A stretch of 64,000 nucleotides of DNA from Spongilla lacustris (GCA_949361645.1 OX442428.1:6532503-6596502); one strand, 5' to 3'; shown: positions 1 through 12,599, counted from the first letter of the stretch. Notes: a model not told the origin generated them from the sequence alone. Program-made: numbers and translations.

Positions 1-479
1 GTATTTGGGGTAATATTCTTTACCAACTCACAGATGAGGCATAGGATGACACTCTGAGTGACTCAGTACCTTCAAATGGATGTATATGTAGTTTTATACT
101 ACTTCGGACAAACCTGGGTATTGCTTATATCACAAGAAAGCAAATGACTTGAGGATTCCGGAAGAAAAAAAAATAGTGCTAAAAGTGGTATGTTTCCATA
201 GCAGCAATAATTCAAAAACTGGAAAAGATCTGTTTTCAAAATCTTATATTTCAATCTCCGTGTTATCATAACGTGATAAGCTTGCAAGTCACATAGGTAC
301 TTGTACTTGTGCTTAAAATGTCCACTTGTCCTTTCGCTTTGTTGTGGAGATACAGCTTACAACTTTTGCTTTGTGTAGCAACGAATGATGCATAAACGTA
401 AACGTACATGCGTATACATGTACATGTGCAGCTGGCATTTTCAGTAATATTTGGAACCAAGTTTGGCACTTGTGCAGTT
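1..479. other. no gene recognised
   Basis: AT-rich sequence without a recognisable exon, ending in short ACATGT/TACATG-rich sequence before a poly-C tract. Upstream exons of the MGAT5-like gene should lie to the left, either here or outside the window, but none could be identified. Confidence 0.4.
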
Positions 480-599
480 CCCCCCCCCCCCCACCCCTAC
501 CCCACCCCACCCCCCAACCACCCCACTCCACCCCCACCCCACCCCACCCCACCCCACCCCCCCACCACCCCACCCCACTCCACCCCACCCCCCCATACA
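480..599. repeat. C-rich simple repeat (CCCCACC)n
   Basis: A run of C followed by degenerate CCCCAC/CCACCCC units for about 120 bp. Reading frames through it are proline-only or glycine-only artefacts. Confidence 0.9.
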
Positions 600-1093
600 C
601 ACACTTCAATTATTGTGTTAACATAATGATTGTACATGTATACTTTTAAGCGAAGCTACTGAGCCTAGATCCGAGTAGGGTTAGAATCAATGATTGAAGT
701 GGGAACTGCACAAGTGCCCGAAGTTTTTGATCAATAAACTACTGCTCTGATGGCACATCATTAAAAATGTGGTAGTGGAACTAGTGAAGTACAGTGTTTG
801 CAAAGTGGGCTGAAGATATGAGGATAACATGTACACACATTCACACGTTTATTGATTAGCAATTGCAGTTTGCATTTGAGCAGTTCAAGACATCCGTAAT
901 TTGGCAAAGAGTTCAAGTACAAAAAGGTTTCAATTGGGAGCTGAAACAGACTTGCAAATTTGAAATTAAGAAAAGTCCGGAGGTCATGTCCGTAGAGTGA
1001 CTAGAAGGAGGGGGAGAGGAAGTGAGGAATGTCCTTTAGGCTGTGCAGTTAGGAGATTGGATGGCAGGGATAGGCCTGGGCATAAGGCAGGCT
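600..1093. other. no gene recognised
   Basis: Unique-looking sequence; no exon, RNA gene or repeat recognised. It probably belongs to an intron of the gene whose next exon begins at 1491. Confidence 0.35.
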
Positions 1094-1477
1094 GGGCATA
1101 TGGGTGGTGGCATAAGGATGGTGGGCATAAGGGTGGTGGGCATAAGGGTGGTGGCATAAAGGTGGTGGGCATAAGGATGGTGGGCATAAGGATGATGGGC
1201 ATAAGGATGGTGGGCATTTATAAGGGTGGTGGGCATAAGGGTGGTGGGCATAAGGGTGGTGGGCATAAGGGTGGTGGGCATAAGGGTGGTGGGCATAAGG
1301 GTGGTGGGCATAAGGGTGGTGGGCATAAGGGTTGTGGGCATTTATAAGGGTGGTGGGCATAAGGGTGGTGGGCATAAGGGTGGTGGGCATAAGGGTGGTG
1401 GGCATAAGGGTGGTGGGCATAAGATGGTGGGCATAAGGATGATGGGCATAAGGATGGTGGGCATTTATAAGGGTGGG
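1094..1477. repeat. 15-bp minisatellite, gggcataagggtggt type
   Basis: About 24 near-identical 15-bp units, with three interruptions by a longer unit carrying catttataagg. It lies in the intron directly upstream of the MGAT5-like exon at 1491. Open frames through it are period artefacts (15 is a multiple of 3). Confidence 0.95.
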
Positions 1478-1490
1478 GTCTTCTGTACAG

Positions 1491-4400
1491 GCCCAGGACC
1501 TATGGAGGCACTTGCACATGGCTGCTCCTTTATACAGCCTGTCTTCAAGGAACGTGTCAGCAGTAAGAACACAGTGAGTGATGATCACCTGGGGGGGGGG
1601 GGGGAAGGGGGGCTCTAGGGGGAATGGGCACTGCTGGATAGTGAGTATTTAACTGTATTGTACATTATACATGTACATGTACATACGTGTTGTCTCATTT
1701 TTCATGTGGATGTTGTAATATTCTTTATGTGAGGCTGAAGACGTGCAGTGTGTACATGTAAAAGTAGTTCTGTGCAGAGAACGCCTACTTACATTTAGAT
1801 TTAGGTCTCCCTCTAAACCCCTGTACACATTAATAATCCCCTGTAAACCCTTAAACCCCTTGTACCCCTTAAACCCCCTATACACCCTTAAACCTCTAAA
1901 CATGTATATGTGTATGTGCATGTACATGTTTGCAGCCATCTTTTCACCATCACTCCCCTTCTAGGCATTTCTGCGTGGCAAGCCAACAGCAAGAGACTTG
2001 ACCTCACAGCTACCTTACCTCGAACAGTTTGTGGGGGAGCCCTATGTGGGTGTGGCCGGGTGGGCGTGGTCCAACAGTATATGACTCCACCCTCCCCCAG
2101 GTTTACACTGTGGACATCACTAACTCCACTGCTGTAAAGGAAGCCGTGAACAAGATCCTGCAACGTACGGACTGGGCACCGTATGTACCCTATGAGTTTT
2201 CCCAAGAAGTAAGGAAGGTGGGGGGAGGAGGGGCATATAGAAAGAAGGTGGGGGGAGGAGGGAGGTATTGATACAACAGATATTATGGTAGAAGTACATG
2301 TACATATTATGGTGGGTATACATGGTGGTGGGGGGGCACATTATGGTGGGGGGCACATTATGGTGGGGGCACATTATGGTGGGGGGCACATTATGGTGGG
2401 GGGCACATTATGGTGGGGGGCACATTATGGTGGGGGGCACATTATGGTGGGGGCACATTATGGTGGGGGCACATTATGGTGGGGGCACATTATGGTGGGG
2501 GCACATTATGGTGGGGGGCACATGCGTGTATTATGACTGTGGGGGGGATCAATTTCCTTCTCTATTCCTTCCCACCATCCTTCTCTCCTCCCCTCCCTCC
2601 TCCCCCTCCAAGGGCATGATGGTAAGGCTGAGTGCCTACATCAGGTACCAGAACTTCTGTGATGGTCGTGACTTGGCCCTGGGCAAGGTGGCTACTGCAA
2701 GCAGTGCCTTTGGGGGCCATCGTGCCGATGAGGCACTGGATGGGGTGCTCAATAAGGACACGTGCTTCTGGTCCGAGTCCACTACCAGCCACTGGTGGAC
2801 TGTAGACCTGGGTATGGAGGTCTCCATCACCAAGATACGGATCATCAACATGGTAGGCGTGGCTATAGGGGAAAGGGGAGGAGGCATCATTTGAGGGTGG
2901 GTGGGGGGGTACTGAGCACTCTGAGGAAGATACGTACAGGGAGATGGGGAGGAGAGGGGAGAGGATGGGGAGGAGAGGGGAGAGGATGGGGAGGAGAGGG
3001 GAGAGGATGGGGAGGAGAGGGGGGATGGGGAGGAGAGGGGAGGTGGGGGAGTAGAGGGAAAATAGAGAGGAGAGGGTCCCGAGAGGATGGGGAGGAGAGG
3101 GGATATGGGGAGGAGAGGGGAAATAGGGAGGAGAGGGGAAAGGATGGGGAGGAGAGGGGAGATGGGGAGAAGAGGGGAAATAGGGAGGAGAGGGGAAAGG
3201 ATGGGGAGGAGAGGGGAGATGGGGAGAAGAGGGGAAATAGGGAGGAGAGGGGAAAGGATGGGGAGGAGAGGGGAGATGGGGAGAAGAGGAGAAATAGGGA
3301 GGAGAGGGGAGAGGATGGGGAGGAGAGGGGATATGGGGAGGAGAGGGGGATATGGGGAGAAGAGGGGAGATGGGGGAGACGATGGAAGAAGAGGACATTT
3401 AGGGGGATGGGGGGGATGGGGGAGAGGATGGGCGGAATGATTCCCTTCCCTTTCTCTATATGGCAAATACATGTACATGTATATTGGTTTCTTTAGCAGT
3501 ACCATATGCTATAGTGCATATTAAATTACACGTATTCTACAGAACAGCAATAAATAATCACATACGGCATGTACATGTACACTTGTACACACACATCACG
3601 GTTAATAGCATTAATATTAGTACTAATACACATGCACGTGCGCACAAACACTTGATTGCAGGTGAGTTCAGGCATAGATATCATAGTCTATTATACACTG
3701 TGCATGTAGTATCTATGGCTCAGGTAACCCTACAGTGTGCTTCTTCACCTCCTCTCACGATCCTTCTTCTCTGTCTTCCCCACCTACCTTATAACCCTCC
3801 CCTCATGGACTGGGGGGTGGGGACACACAGCTGGATTGGGGCGTGGTGAAGGAGTGGCAGACCTTCATCGATCCCTTTATCGTGTCCCTGCTGGACACCA
3901 ATGGGCAGCAGGTGGCTAGCAGGCGGTTCAGAGACGGCAGACCCTTCTACGTGTGGCGTGATGTCGATCGCGTGGCTCGATTTGTCAGAATCGATTCTCT
4001 GGATTACAAAGGTGTGATTTGTGGGCAGGCTCCCAGTGGTGAGGTGGGATAGATGATGGTTCACACTCATTAATACATGTAACCTTGGATTGTTGTGGGT
4101 CAGGGTTCAGCTGTAGTAGTTGTAATGTGTTTAAGGGAGGGAGGGAGGGAGGGAGGGAGTTGAATTATGTATGCTGTACACGTACATGTATTTTCACATG
4201 TTTGTATACTTTATCGGCACACTTTTTTGGGGGGGGGGGGGGTTGGCAGATTACTTCCTGGATGAACATGTACAGCAGTGCTACATGTACAATGTACATG
4301 TACATGTAGGTACATGACTCATTATGGAGAAGCAATTTGAATTTTTTCACTGCCATATTGCAGACAAATATGTACGTATTTAATCCCCCCCCCCCCCCCC

Positions 4401-4805
4401 CCCCCCCCAATTACATGTACATGTACATGTAAGTGTAAAATGTATACTACCCTAAGATGTATACATACAGTACCCCTCCAACACGTACAGTACCCCTCCA
4501 ACATGTACAGTACCCCTCCAAACAGTACCCCTCCAACACGTACAGTACCCCTCCAAACAGTACCCCTCCAAACAGTACCCCTCCAACACGTACAGTACCC
4601 CTCCAACACGTACAGTACCCCTCCAACATGTACAGTACCCCTCCAACATGCAGATATCTCATGCTGTTCCATTCATACAGCTACATGTACGTGGTCAAAT
4701 ATGTTAGGATTGGACTTATTTCCCCCACTACTTTTACCAGGAAAATGCAAACATTGGAGCTTACATGTACACATGTACATGTACACATCACATACATGTA
4801 CACAT

Positions 4806-4853
<48 letters not shown>

Positions 4854-7224
4854 TTATTTTGCTTTATGTTCGGCTTGGCTGCCTTGAATACAGTACAATA
4901 GAAGCTCAACTATTCCTTCCTCCCTTTCCCTCTCTCCCTCCCTAGATTCAAGGTATTTTGTGCTGTGTTCAGTTCAGGTGTATGGAGAAGACAGTAAAGT
5001 GATTCCCTGGCCAGGTATGGTATGGCTTTGTGGACCACATACACATACACATGCACACACAATGCACACACAATGCACACATGTGTGCACACACACATAA
5101 CACACACATGCACACATACAATGCACACACACATACGCACACAATGCACACACACATACGCACACAATGCACACACACATACGCACACAATGCACACACA
5201 CACACACATGCACACACACACAACACACATGCTGATGCACACACATTATGCACACACACAATGCACACACACACACGCATACACACACACATTTACATGC
5301 AAACACACACACATGCACACACATGTGGTGGGTGTTACTGTGTTTTCTTTTGCCGCCATTAGACCTGACCCTGCTTCAAGCCGTAGTCTCTAAGACTGGC
5401 CAGTCTTGCAAAGAGGCCTGTATGGACCACACAATGGTGAGTGCCTATACCTACCGGCTTGGCTGGGCCTTGCACAGATCTGTATTCCTGTATCCTGTGT
5501 TGTACCACACATACACCACACAACACATGTACATGTATGTACACTTACACATATACATGTAATACCTTACAACTGCACACACTATTTACAAATGCATACC
5601 TTTATGTGCACACTTACACACACATGTATACACACACACACATGTATACACACACACATGTATACACACACACACATGTATACACACACATGTATACACA
5701 CACACATGTATACATACACACATATATACACACACACACATTTATATACATACACACACACATGTATACACACATTTACATTTATATACACACACTCACA
5801 TACAAGGTTTGTGAGCCTTCGTACTGGCATGCCATCAACACCCCTCCTGTTTTGAAGACTCACTTCACATGTCTGGATACGCTCCACTTTGAGGAAAGGT
5901 GAGTACGTGTACATATACAAATCTGCAGGCCTGTAGCCAGGGGGGGATCAGGTTATAGTTCCCTTGTATAGAGCAGTGTCGACCCTCCATACCGTATTTG
6001 GCTAAATGCAAGGGGGACTACCCCCACCCCCCTCCACCACCACCACCACGCAGTCCTATCAATCGATCCTCCCTGCCAGGACTGTAGACAAATTTACATG
6101 TGTCTGGGCACATGTGTGTACGTACATGTATGTATGCATGTGTGTGTGCACGTGATGTGTGTGTACATGTATGTGAATGTGTGTACATTTGTGTGCACAT
6201 GTGTGAATGTGTGTACATGTGTGTGTGTGCACATGTGTGAATGTGTGTACATGTGTGTGTGCACATGTGTGAATGTGTGTACATGTGTGTGTGCACATTT
6301 GTGAGTGTGTGTGTACATGTCTGTTAACTCCTTCCATGCCTCTCTCCGTGGTGTGGGTCTTGCCCATTCAGGTTTGAGCCGATATTTCCGGCCTATGCCG
6401 TGGACAGTGACGATGGACTGAACATAAGAAAGGGTACCTGTGTTACCACAGCAGAACACATGCTTCTCTCCTGTGCAGGTGTGTGTTCAACCACCCTTCC
6501 CTCGTATGGGCATGCATGCACCAACACACACCTACTTTTGCCACCCTCAACCTCTCATTAACACCTGAGTCCTGCCATGTAGGTGAAAGTTAAAGGTGGC
6601 AAAGGCAATAGTTATTTGGTTGCACAACTGTGCAATAAAACCAAACAAGCACACATACACAAACACACACACACACATGCACACATGCACACACACATGC
6701 ACACACATGCACACATCACATGCACACACATGCACGCGCACGCACACACACGCACACACGCACACATGCACGCACACACACACACATACCACACACATGC
6801 ACACACACACCACACACCACACACACACACGCACACACACACACATACACAATGAATGTATGGAGGGTGTCTAATAATTAGGTGTCAGTTGTGCCAGCAC
6901 ATGGAAGTATGTTGTGTTGCACAACCTGCTACTATGGAGGAGGTGTGCATTCCAGATGTGTGAAGTATTGACTGTACCTCGTGCAGGTACATGTAGCTAT
7001 ATAACTGTTACCCCACCCCCAGCTACCTCCTCCCCCACCTCATTTCCCTGTTCCTTTCTCCCTTCCCCTCAATTTCTATCTTTCCCTTCTCTCCTCGCCC
7101 ATCTCATCACCTCTCTTCCTCTCTATTCTGTCTTGCCTCTGTAGGTGAGCGCGATAAATTTCAAAGGCTATGTCCCTGTAGGAGATACACCAAAGGGCAG
7201 GTGGTCTTGCCTCCTGAAACGTGA
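1491..7224 (+). CDS. MGAT5: MGAT5-like alpha-1,6-mannosylglycoprotein 6-beta-N-acetylglucosaminyltransferase with inserted F5/8 type C domain (3' part)
   Basis: Ten coding exons can be joined in frame with GT-AG introns: 1491-1573, 1965-2045, 2101-2208, 2613-2852, 3831-4011, 4946-5014, 5363-5436, 5807-5898, 6372-6478 and 7145-7224 (TGA). They give 370 residues; the 5' part lies left of the window. The order matches the C-terminal half of MGAT5, a Golgi type II enzyme that adds beta-1,6-GlcNAc to N-glycans: the donor-lobe motif GPGPMEALAHGCSF, then GKPTARDLTSQLPY, VYTVDITN, WAPYVPYEFSQEGM, and the Cys-rich tail with TGQSCKEAC, VCEPSYW, LLSCAG and LCPCRRYTKGQV. Between QNFC and WPDL, where vertebrate MGAT5 has only a few residues, sit about 110-120 residues of an F5/8C domain. 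All splice phases agree. Catalytic residues encoded upstream cannot be checked. Confidence 0.88.
2333..2523. repeat. 17-18-bp intronic minisatellite, ggcacattatggtgggg
   Basis: About 11 units in the intron between exons 2101-2208 and 2613-2852 of the MGAT5-like gene. Confidence 0.95.
2938..3376. repeat. purine-only intronic minisatellite (ggatggggaggagagggga)
   Basis: Roughly 20-bp GA-rich units, later grouped into higher-order blocks with aaatagggagg variants. It fills the intron between exons 2613-2852 and 3831-4011. An all-purine strand of this length could form triplex or quadruplex DNA. Confidence 0.95.
4383..4655. repeat. poly-C tract and 20-bp minisatellite acagtacccctccaacacgt
   Basis: A 25-base poly-C run (4384-4408), then about 10 units of a 20-bp repeat with a 14-bp short variant from about 4468. 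Located in the intron between exons 3831-4011 and 4946-5014 of the MGAT5-like gene. Confidence 0.95.
4805..4852. repeat. (CA)n microsatellite
   Basis: Pure CA dinucleotide run of about 45 bp in the same intron. Confidence 0.95.
5036..5325. repeat. CA-rich degenerate tandem repeat (acacaatgcacacacacat)
   Basis: CACA/ATGCACAC units in the intron after exon 4946-5014. The His/Cys-rich frames in both directions are artefacts. Confidence 0.9.
5600..5800. repeat. CA-rich repeat, catgtatacacacacacac
   Basis: About 18-20-bp units in the intron between exons 5363-5436 and 5807-5898. Confidence 0.9.
5926..5950 (+). repeat. single end of a CAGGCCCGTAGCCAGG-type element
   Basis: The sequence caggcctgtagccaggggg resembles the terminal repeat of the full element at 49119-50172. 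No partner end is seen nearby, so this is a solo end inside an intron. Confidence 0.45.
6110..6325. repeat. GT-rich tandem repeat (gtgtgaatgtgtgtacatgt)
   Basis: About 22-40-bp GT-rich units just upstream of exon 6372-6478. Confidence 0.9.
6645..6850. repeat. CA-rich microsatellite in the last intron
   Basis: (CA)n with TG and CG interruptions. A GT-rich counterpart occupies the matching place in the inverted copy at 63185-63530. Confidence 0.9.
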
Positions 7225-7510
7225 CTTTCCCCTCTCTTGTTATATGTGCTCTGTGCACTTTTTATCATATATTTAAACTGAGGCACTGAGATTGAGATGA
7301 CTGGCTTGGGGGTATATTGGGTCTGTACTAGTGTAGGGAAAAAATCTAATTCCGGGAGCTCTTGCTGCTCACATGACTCAGTCCAACTGTAGTAAAAGGG
7401 AGGAAGAAAATGTTCCCGCCGCACAGTGTGGTGCCATGTTTGCTGTTTGGTACTGCTCTTAGCCATGCAGCCCAGTTGTTATGTCCTAGTCCCCAGGATG
7501 TGTGGAAAGC
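6843..7510 (+). repeat. segment with a partial inverted copy at 62955-63190
   Basis: Last intron, last exon and 3' flank of the MGAT5-like gene. Stretches such as ctgcacgaggtacagtcaat and cacatcctggggactaggac occur in reverse complement near the right end of the window, with internal deletions between them. Confidence 0.8.
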
Positions 7511-9380
7511 TATATTATACAGCAGTAAGATAAATAAATGCACCCTACTATTGCTAATAGTCAGGGACAAAACATCTGGAGAGGATGGCTGTGGTGTTTG
7601 CTCTAACTAAGTTGAGGTTCAGCCTGCCATATAAGGCAGCTAGGACCTCAACCTTAGACCTAGTTACAAGGCGAGAGGCCAGAAGTGAAAATGACTCCAT
7701 TGCTTCTGTCCCCCAAGCACCATATGCCTCAACCACCATGGGGACGCAAACCCACCCTAGCTCCTTGCATTTGGCATCCTTTTCGTCGTGTTTGCTTTGC
7801 TCTGTAGCTCTGGCAGCCTGACCTACTGCTAGTCCCGCTTCAAGTAAAACATTGGAGTTAATTAAGCGGTGACATCACAGACAAGTCGAACGCTGCTGGC
7901 TTACCCAAGGGTACTAGGATGTCAGCAGGGCTATGAGGTTACTTCCTTCCTCCACATTAACACTCCTGCAACAGGTCTCAGTAAGGGTGTCACGCAGTTT
8001 ATTGTGGCAGGTTACTACATCTCCACTACGCTTGCAGGTGAGTGCATGATGGCCAAGGGGGTGAATTTATGTTTTTTATTAGTTGATGTAAATTATTGGT
8101 TTCTTTGATTATAGTTGACTGAATTTTATTTTATTTTATTTTTTAAATTCAATATACCTCATTATTATAACATTTAACAACAATTAACTGTTCATGGTTA
8201 ATTGATGAACGATTTGAAGTGGGCTTTATGGTAGCCTAGACATTATTATACCTTAGAGGAAACACAAAAGCATTTATGGCTCTAGCTGATAGAGGACTAG
8301 AATAATAAATCAATGTTCAAACAATAATTATCGATTAACCATTAGGGGGGAGGGGGAGGGTGTGCTTTCTTTCTCTAGCCCCATCCGCCAAATAAAGGAA
8401 TTCTCTCTCATTACAGAATGGATCATTTTAAGGTTTTTTTTTTTGGTTTTTTTTTGCTGTTCACAGCGGCACAGCCCTACTCTGCTGCTTTGCGTGAGGT
8501 AATAGCAACTTCTGACAAAATTGTCAATGTGGATTAAGAATTGATTACCTTCAGCTCAAAGGCAGCAGTGAGTTAGATGGGCACCAATTTGGCACCTTGG
8601 GACCTGTTCCTGTTGACACCTATATGATGTCTAGCCATGGAATGAGGAGGCATTTGGTTAAATATACCCTATGAAATGTTTTTGCATATACCATAAGAAG
8701 AATAAGATTAGGGCCTTTTAAGTTGGAGGTGGGTGGGTAGGTGGGTGGGTTGAGGTTTTTTTTTTTTTTTTTTTTTTTTTTACAGGAAGGGGCGGACCCA
8801 TAGGAGGAGCCACCTCGGGGGACACTGGTCACGGCTGTTTGCGGCTGGAAACCTAGTTTATAAATAGAATATTACGGTATTAGTTTACATCCTCTTAGCA
8901 ACCAGCCTAGCAACCTAGTATGCTTCGAAAAGCTCGATGTGTCTCAGTGTATAAGGTTTGGCAAATAGCAAGTTGTGGGGCAGTCTTAGATGGATTTCGT
9001 GTCCCAAACACGCAACTTCAGTTTTTGGTTCCTGTCTACGGCGCACGTATTAGTTGTGTTACGTTTACAACGAGCGATTAGAGTGGTGTGCATAAAAGGT
9101 CACTTTTTAAGCTTCCTGCAGTTTTCCCAGCGATTCTGCCTACATATTCGCGTTCCTGTGTCATTATTCAACACGTACAAAGTAACCAGGTATAATGAAT
9201 GTTTTTTTCTCGTATTCCAAAAAATGTTGACTTTCGCGTAGTTTGAGCTGAGCGTAGCCGTTTGCTTGTACCGTATAGTCACATAATGGAGGAACATGCA
9301 GACCTTTTAGTAAGGCTATGCAGTATTTGTGCTGTCACAGAGGCTGCATATTACATTAGGCATTGATGGAAGTAGAAACC
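7225..9380. other. 3' flank and intergenic sequence
   Basis: No gene could be recognised. An aataaa at 7541-7550 is a possible poly(A) signal for the MGAT5-like gene. A 25-base poly-T run lies at about 8757-8781. Around 8835-8885 a block (tgcggctggaaac, attacggtatta) resembles 12130-12185, suggesting a dispersed repeat. Short frames show no known domain. Confidence 0.4.
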
Positions 9381-9394
9381 ACTTATTGAATGTT

Positions 9395-9860
9395 TAAAAT
9401 GAGGCTACTGGCTCATACAAGGCTTATACTGGCTTATGTACCAGGCTCATACTGGCTCACACTAAGGCTACTGGCTCATACTGCATGATACTAAGGATAC
9501 TGGCTCATGGCTCATACTAAGAATATTTGCTCATACGAAAGTGGGATACTGGTCACGTGTTCATACCAAGGCTACTGGCTCCCACTAAAGCAACTGCCTC
9601 ATACAAAGGTACTAGCTCATACCCACACACCCACACATACACACACGCACCCCCCCCCCACACACACACACTCACACACACACACACACACACAAAACAT
9701 ATACTTATTGACCGGCACACACACACAGACACGCAATAACACACACATACACACATACACATTCAAATCGCTCAACAGCACATGGCTCATACTAAGAATA
9801 TTTGCTGATACTAATACTAAGGCTACTTGCTCATATTGAGGCTACTGACATATTCACTGG
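9395..9860. repeat. degenerate ggctactggctcatacta repeat with (CA)n
   Basis: Imperfect 17-30-bp units containing GGCTCATACT flank a CA-rich microsatellite (9620-9760). Confidence 0.8.
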
Positions 9861-9864
9861 CACG

Positions 9865-11245
9865 CACATCACCTTCATCCTTTCACACATCACCCTCACC
9901 ATCCACACATCACCCTCATCCTTCCACACATCACCCTCACACCTCCACACATCACCCTCACCCTCCACACATCACCCTCACCATCCACACATCACCCTCA
10001 TCCTTCCACACATCACCCTCACCCTTCCACACATCACCCTCATCCATCCACACATCACCCTCACCCTTCCACACATCACCCTCACACCTCCACACATCAC
10101 CCTCACCCTCCACACATCACCCTCACCCTCCACACATCACCCTCACCCTCCACACATCACCCTCACCCTCCACACATCACCCTCACCCTCCACACATCAC
10201 TCTCCCCCTTCCACACATCACCCTCATCCTTCCACACATCACCCTCACCCTCCACACATCACCCTCACCCTTCCACACATCACCCTCACCCTCCACACAT
10301 CACCCTCACCCTCCACACATCACCCTCATCCTTCCACCTCCACACATTACCTCCACACATCACTCTACCCCTCTATACATTACCCTCATCCTTCCACACA
10401 CACCCTTCCACACATCACCCTCCCCCTCCACACATCACCCTCCCCCTCTACACATCACTATCACCCTGTCCACACATCACCCTCACCCTCCACACATCAC
10501 CCTCACCCTTCCACACATCACCCTCACCCTCCACACATCACCCTCACCCTTCCACACATCACCCTCACCCTCCACACATCACCCACACCCTCCACACATC
10601 ACCCTCACCCTCCACACATCACCCTCATCCTTCCTTACATCACCCTCACCCTCCACACATCACCCTCACCCTCCACACATCACCCTCACCCTTCCACACA
10701 TCACCCTCACCCTCCACACATCACCCTCACACCTCCACACATCACCCTCACCCTCCACACATCACCCTCACCATCCACACATCACCCTCATCCTTCCACA
10801 CATCACCCTCACCCTCCACACATCGCCCTCATCCTTCCTTACATCACCCTCACCCTCCACACATCACCCTCACCCTCCACACATCGCCCTCATCCTTCCT
10901 TACATCACCCTCACCCTCCACACATCACCCTCACCCTCCACACATCACCCTCATCCTTCCACCTCCACACATTACCTACACACATCACCACACCCCTCTA
11001 TACATCACCCTCACCCTCCACACATCACCCTCACCCTCCACACATCACCCTCACCCTTCCACACATCACCCTCACCCTCCACACATCACCCTCACCCTCC
11101 ACACATCACCCTCATCCTTCCACACACACCCTCACCCTTCCACACATCACCCTCACCCTCCACACATCACCCTCACCCTCCACACATCACCCTCATCCTT
11201 CCACACATCACTCTCACCCTGTCCACACATCACTCTCATCCTTCA
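9865..11245. repeat. 20-bp minisatellite, acatcaccctcaccctccac
   Basis: About 1.38 kb of 20-21-bp units. Two long overlapping frames cross it because the period permits it. Amino acid content (Thr/Ser/Pro/His) follows the repeat, and there is no codon-level conservation, so it is not called as a gene. Confidence 0.97.
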
Positions 11246-12408
11246 ATATGGTTACTGATGTTGAAATTAATGCACTAGCTATAGGTATGTTTTTTTTAAA
11301 AATTTCTACTGAAATGATATTGACAACTTTATACAGTTCTGCCAAATTTATTTTCCCACTTCTAGAGTAACCTCTAAAATGCTCATACTGGCTTCACATG
11401 TGGTACCCTTATTTAAAAGATGGTGTATTGGCTTTGGCTTTTTAGCTAGGGAGCAGGGTATTGAAACTTTCAGCGTATTTGGGTATTAACCCATACTTCA
11501 ATACCCTTCTTTGCACATACGACTCCATAAAGCACCAATTAGTGTAACTTCTAGGCCTGAAGTAAAACACCACAGCTAGAAAAGTAAGCAATTGTAGGTG
11601 ATTATAACATCAACCGTTTATGTATACATGGTATATTATAATAATTGTATTTCAGCTGGGATGATACCTGAACGAACCTATATAGTAATGTACACCTTTA
11701 TTTGTGATATGTTACGTTTTGTGATTTTAAAAATAATAATAATGAGTATTTCATGACTTTAAGGTGGCTGCATTGGATTTGTAATATACGGATTAAAAAA
11801 AGGTTTCATAACAGTTGCTATGCATAATCTGGTAGACCATTTGGCAAGCCTTTTAGTTTCTTTAATCATTTGCTTAGGAAAACTGCAGGAGTAGCAATTT
11901 AATTGAAATACATTTCGCGCTTTAAGGTCCAACAACGCGTGAATTAGTAGAAATTTAAAATCAAAAAAAGCATTAAATCAGAGCCAGAGGACTGCTCCAT
12001 ACACCTTATAAGTTTGGAGACGTGGCTACACTCCCATGTGCTGGTAATACATTTGGAAGTGACGGGCATCCATGGTATCTAAGGAGGTTGCTAGGGGAAA
12101 ATTTTACGCGGCGCGCGCGTTCTAAGTTTCCACCGCACGGTTGTATGCGGCTGGAAACTAAGTCAACAATTAGATCATTTACGGTATTACCATATATTTC
12201 TTAACTGATGGCTCATTATAGACATCTGATGTTTAAAAGCAAACCATAACTCACCAGAACTAGCAAATCAAACACTGAAAACGAACTCAAACACTGCATT
12301 CCTTCTCCTGTCATGTCCAGTCAATGCGCACAATTGAAATTCCACATAGACAGCATGCGCATACCGTTTAGCAAGGTCACGCGATACGTATTTAGAAGGA
12401 GGGCGTTA
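11246..12408. other. no gene recognised
   Basis: AT-rich intergenic DNA. Block 12125-12185 is shared with 8835-8885. GC-rich acgcggcgcgcgcg at about 12107. No exon recognised. Confidence 0.4.
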
Positions 12409-12535
12409 CTAAATGCGACGACGTAGCCTTTGGTGACTGAACTGGAAGGTATAAGTACTACAGCGATGCTCAGGAGGCATGTGGCTACCAGAATTTACTA
12501 ACCTGAAGTGGCAACGCATTTTCTGTCACCACGAA
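12409..12535. repeat. left arm of inverted repeat around the RING-type pseudogene
   Basis: ggtgactgaactggaa (about 12431) and agtggcaacgcattttctg (about 12516) recur in reverse complement at about 14794-14810 and 14717-14736. The arms lie outside the pseudogene and could be the ends of a transposon. Confidence 0.5.
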
Positions 12536-12599
12536 CAAGCTGAGCGTATTGCATGAATAATCGACGTACGTTGTGGTTTTGCCCTATACATTATAGGTA

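Larger units (their letters stand above)
2667..4993 (+). other. F5/8 type C (discoidin/fucolectin-like) domain inside the MGAT5-like protein
   Basis: The domain is spread over three exons (part of 2613-2852, all of 3831-4011, part of 4946-5014). Hallmarks seen: LALGKVATASSAFGG, ADEALDG near the start, WWTVDLG, then a hydrophobic strand ITKIRIIN, a middle part ending RFVRIDS, and the closing strand LCSVQVYGED. In other proteins this fold binds glycans or phospholipids. Its edges do not coincide with exon edges: the first and last of these exons also carry MGAT5 sequence, which argues against a trans-splicing or mis-join artefact. Confidence 0.85.

Noticed and set aside
1049..1618. Long frames on both strands reading HHPYA or GGGHK repeats
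   Set aside because: Products of the 15-bp minisatellite (multiple of three), on both strands.
2562..3505. Pro/Ser-rich minus-strand and Gly/Arg/Glu-rich plus-strand frames
   Set aside because: Purine/pyrimidine intronic satellite; overlaps a supported exon on the opposite strand.
415..4800. Frequent acatgtacatgta motifs as a regulatory code
   Set aside because: Widespread self-complementary simple sequence in this genome; no link to any particular gene could be shown.
7585..7821. 78-codon plus-strand frame after the MGAT5-like gene
   Set aside because: No homologue recognised and no splice or start support.
9802..11370. Two overlapping long open frames (522 and 483 codons) rich in Thr, Ser, Pro and His
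   Set aside because: They run through a 20-bp minisatellite in two frames at once; length follows from the repeat lacking stops, and no start context or homologue is seen.
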